Shown here one piece after another: positions 61,717 to 64,000 of a stretch of 64,000 nucleotides of DNA. The notes below the pieces were generated by a model that was given only the letters and a program-made list of their open reading frames with translations, did no database searches and had not been told where the DNA came from. Both the position numbers and the translations under genes were made by a program. Source of the stretch: DASZVB01 sp036272055 (lineage in GTDB: Bacteria; Myxococcota_A; Polyangia; Polyangiales; Polyangiaceae); contig DATAZL010000039.1 in assembly GCA_036272055.1 (NCBI GenBank), positions 8,322 through 72,321 on the forward strand. Direction: 5' to 3'. The first letter of the stretch is position 1, and each line of letters starts with the position of its first letter.

Positions 61717-63177
61717 ATGGCCGAAATCAGCAAAGCAGTTGGGGCGTTGGGCGTTGGCAAGATCACGCAGGTGATCGGTCCGGTCGTCGACGTGAAGTTC
61801 GCTCCGGGCAAGCTGCCCTCGATCTTGAACGCCCTGACCGTCACCAACCCGAACATCTCGGGTGAGCCCGACAACCTCGTGCTCGAGGTCGCGCAGCATC
61901 TCGGTGAGTCGGTCGTCCGTGCCATCGCGATGGACTCGAGCGAAGGCCTCGTGCGCGGCGCCGCGGTGAAGGACACCGGCGCCCCCATCATGATGCCAGT
62001 CGGCCCCGAGACGCTCGGCCGCATCATGAACGTCGTCGGTCAACCGGTGGACGAGCGCGGTGCCGTCAACGCGAAGAAATCGTCGCCGATTCATCGTCAG
62101 GCGCCGAGCTTCGTAGACCAGGCCACCACGGTCGAGATCTTCGAGACCGGCATCAAGGTCATCGACCTCCTCGCCCCCTACCGAAAGGGCGGGAAGATCG
62201 GGCTCTTCGGCGGTGCCGGCGTCGGCAAGACCGTCCTCATCATGGAGCTCATCAACAACGTCGCGAAGGCGCACGGCGGCGTGAGCTGCTTCGCCGGCGT
62301 CGGTGAGCGCACGCGCGAGGGCAACGACCTCTACGTGGAAATGCAGGAGTCGAAGCTCGAGTCCGGCGCGTCCGTGCTCAGCAAGACCGCCCTCGTCTAC
62401 GGCCAGATGAACGAGCCGCCCGGCGCGCGCGCCCGCGTCGCGCTGAGCGCGCTGACCTGCGCCGAGTACTTCCGTGACGAAGAAGGGCAGGACGTGCTCC
62501 TGTTCGTCGACAACATCTTCCGCTTCACGCAGGCGGGCAGCGAGGTGAGCGCGCTCCTCGGCCGCATGCCGAGCGCCGTCGGTTACCAGCCGACCCTCGC
62601 AACCGAGATGGGTGCCCTTCAGGAGCGCATCACCTCGACGACGAAGGGCTCGATCACCAGCGTGCAGGCCATCTACGTCCCCGCCGACGATCTCACCGAT
62701 CCCGCGCCGGCGACGACGTTCGCCCATCTCGACGCGACGACGGTGCTCTCGCGCGCCATCTCGGAGCTCGGGATTTACCCCGCCGTCGATCCGCTCGACT
62801 CGACGAGCACCATGCTCGACCCCCAGATCGTCGGGGAGGAGCACTACGCGGTTGCCCGCGGCGTGCAGCAGACGCTCCAGCGCTACAAGGATCTTCAGGA
62901 CATCATCGCGATTCTCGGCATGGACGAGCTCAGCGAAGAAGACCGGCAGATCGTCGCGCGCGCCCGCAAAGTGCAGCGGTTCCTCTCCCAGCCGTTCTTC
63001 GTCGCCGCGCAGTTCACCGGCCTCACCGGCAAGTACGTGCCGCTGAAGGACACCATCGCGGCCTTCAAGGAGATCCTCTCCGGCGCGTTCGACGACGTGC
63101 CCGAGCAGGCCTTCTACCTAAAGGGCGGTCTCGACGACGTGAAGGCCGCCGCACAGAAGCTCAAGGAAGCCTCCTGA
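61717..63177 (+). CDS. atpD: ATP synthase F1 subunit beta
   Basis: A 486-residue catalytic F1 subunit. The Walker A P-loop is GGAGVGKT (165-172), with GGVSCFAGVGERTREGNDLYVEM, Walker B LLFVDNIFRF, and the C-terminal DELSEED (in GMDELSEEDRQIVARARKVQRF), which contacts gamma. Length matches E. coli AtpD (460) with a slightly longer N-terminus (MAEISKAVGALGVGKITQVIGPVVDVKF). ATG 61717 lies 125 bp after the radical SAM stop, so it probably has its own promoter. atpA and atpG, which normally precede it, are not here; the beta and epsilon genes form their own unit. Confidence 0.98.
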   Translation: MAEISKAVGALGVGKITQVIGPVVDVKFAPGKLPSILNALTVTNPNISGEPDNLVLEVAQHLGESVVRAIAMDSSEGLVRGAAVKDTGAPIMMPVGPETLGRIMNVVGQPVDERGAVNAKKSSPIHRQAPSFVDQATTVEIFETGIKVIDLLAPYRKGGKIGLFGGAGVGKTVLIMELINNVAKAHGGVSCFAGVGERTREGNDLYVEMQESKLESGASVLSKTALVYGQMNEPPGARARVALSALTCAEYFRDEEGQDVLLFVDNIFRFTQAGSEVSALLGRMPSAVGYQPTLATEMGALQERITSTTKGSITSVQAIYVPADDLTDPAPATTFAHLDATTVLSRAISELGIYPAVDPLDSTSTMLDPQIVGEEHYAVARGVQQTLQRYKDLQDIIAILGMDELSEEDRQIVARARKVQRFLSQPFFVAAQFTGLTGKYVPLKDTIAAFKEILSGAFDDVPEQAFYLKGGLDDVKAAAQKLKEAS

Positions 63178-63179
63178 TA

Positions 63180-63689
63180 ATGGCCGAAGGCGCGATCGAC
63201 CTCGAGATCCTCACGCCCGAGGGCGTGGCGCTGCACGAGAAGGTGCAGTCCATCACCGCGCCGAGCGTCGATGGGGAGTTCGGCGTGCTGCCGGGTCACC
63301 GCCCGCTGCTCGCCGCCCTGAAGACCGGCATCGTGAGCTACACGAAGGACGGCCAGGAGGTGAGGGTCGCGGTGGGTCCCGGCTTCGTCGAGATCCTCGA
63401 CGACCACGCGGTGCTCCTCACCGACAACCTGGTGCGTAAAGAGGACGTCGATCCCGTCCGCGCACGGCTCGACCTGAAGGACGCCGACGAGGCGCTCGAC
63501 AAGCTCGAAGCCGAACCCGGCAGCGCCGCGTACCTCGAGAACATGCGCAAAGAGCTGTGGGCCGCCGCGCGGCTCACCCTCTACGGAGATCCGCCTCCGC
63601 CCACGGTGCACACGTACTCCGAGGTGCTCTCCGGTCCGCAAGAGACGTCCGAAGAAGACCACGCCGTAGAAGCCGGCGAGCACGAGTAA
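63180..63689 (+). CDS. atpC: ATP synthase F1 subunit epsilon, with extended C-terminus
   Basis: A 169-residue F1 epsilon subunit, rotating with gamma and inhibiting ATP hydrolysis. The N-terminal beta sandwich is canonical: LEILTPEGVALHEKVQSITAPSVDGEFGVLPGHRPLLAALKTGIV. The C-terminal helical hairpin is present (about 88-130). About 30 further residues, Pro-rich then acidic (SEEDHAVEAGEHE), extend beyond the usual 135-140. It begins 2 bp after the atpD stop. The last gene in the window. Confidence 0.96.
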   Translation: MAEGAIDLEILTPEGVALHEKVQSITAPSVDGEFGVLPGHRPLLAALKTGIVSYTKDGQEVRVAVGPGFVEILDDHAVLLTDNLVRKEDVDPVRARLDLKDADEALDKLEAEPGSAAYLENMRKELWAAARLTLYGDPPPPTVHTYSEVLSGPQETSEEDHAVEAGEHE

Positions 63690-63692
63690 AAG

Positions 63693-63727
63693 GCCGGGCC
63701 GGTCGCAAACGGTGCGATCGACCCGGC
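63693..63727 (+). terminator. Hairpin after atpC
   Basis: GCCGGG (63693-63698) pairs with CCCGGC (63722-63727), extended inward by GGTCGC/GCGATC with a small mismatch. It lies 4-38 bp after the atpC stop. The downstream bases are not U-rich. Confidence 0.55.
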
Positions 63728-63775
63728 ACGAAGACGCCTGTCGCGAGACGCGCCACGTGCAGAGCGCCGCGGTGA

Positions 63776-64000
63776 GGAACTACGCGAGCGCAGCGAGCCC
63801 GCGAAGCGGCGGGGGGGGCCAAGGCCCCCCGCGAGCAGAGCGAGCCCGCGAAGCTGCGGGGGGCTAAGGCTGGGCTAAGGCCCCCCGCGAGCAAAGCGAG
63901 CCCGCGAGAGCGGCGGGGGGAGCAGTTCGCCGAAGGCGAAGCTGCGGGGGGCTCAGGCCCCCCGCGAGCAAAGCGAGCCCGCGAGAGCGGCGGGGGGAGC
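63776..64000 (+). repeat. Dispersed GC-rich modular repeat, copy C (tandem, runs off right edge)
   Basis: Four copies of the GCGAGC-NN-AGCGAGCCCGCGA unit start at 63784, 63831, 63887 and 63964. The last two are followed by the same CGGCGGGGGGAGC, so 63887-63923 and 63964-64000 are identical over 37 bases. Hairpin units of GGGGGGCC-AA-GGCCCCCC type (63813-63830) separate them. The array continues beyond the window. 42 bases (63911-63952) are identical to the reverse complement of copy A. Confidence 0.85.

Noticed and set aside
63557..63894. Small ORFs across the atpC end and repeat copy C
   Set aside because: Shadows of atpC and repeat translation, Arg-rich with no start signals.

Overview
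The window is GC-rich DNA with G/C-biased third codon positions, many GTG and TTG starts and many 1-4 bp start/stop overlaps. It carries vWA-type and PEGA-domain envelope proteins, very long TPR proteins, a zinc-ribbon/TPR membrane protein with repeated DLP and DPF motifs, and a diaminopimelate-type MurE (DNPR). Together these suggest a Gram-negative member of the Myxococcota, most likely a Polyangiales-like (Sorangium/Labilithrix-type) myxobacterium. The taxonomic placement is inference from gene content; there is no rRNA in the window to settle it.

Layout. 1-3578 (minus): an envelope operon of lipoprotein, Omp85/BamA-family barrel, GNAT acetyltransferase and the start of an alpha/beta hydrolase that runs off the left edge. 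3739-7853: ApaH-like phosphatase, a small membrane protein, and rsmE followed by a secreted lectin-like protein and a stand-alone B12-binding subunit. 8032-25041: a complete division and cell wall (dcw) cluster, mraZ-rsmH-ftsL-ftsI-murE-murF-mraY-murD-ftsW-murG-murC-ftsQ-ftsA-ftsZ. Most genes overlap by 1-4 bases. It begins with a recognisable promoter and MraZ operator and ends at a 13-bp hairpin terminator. murB and ddl are absent from it.

25145-30115: envelope and secreted proteins (vWA lipoprotein, M16-like/LysM protein, a protein with four CX3C motifs, a thioredoxin-fold lipoprotein). Within this stretch, 26612-27630 is a decayed patch with two broken four-helix-bundle genes, a dispersed GC-rich repeat, a hexanucleotide microsatellite and a perfect hairpin. 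30243-39437: PEGA protein, a small conserved protein, a second copy of the repeat, gamma-glutamyltransferase, moaB, a glycosyltransferase, a DUF971 protein, rpsU and a BNR-like membrane protein.

39502-55762: the least understood block. Three overlapping minus-strand TPR genes (1575, 1842 and 278 residues) lie next to a parvulin-like protein lacking the usual histidines, and opposite a 1448-residue zinc-ribbon/TM/TPR protein. 55771-60308: strong hairpins, then rpoD and dnaG; rpsU, their usual operon partner, sits about 20 kb away. 60533-63689: an SPL-like radical SAM protein ending in a beta-clamp-type motif (QLSLF), then atpD-atpC without the rest of the ATP synthase genes. The right edge is a third, tandemly reiterated copy of the GC-rich repeat. 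No tRNA, rRNA, CRISPR array, prophage or recognisable transposase gene was seen.
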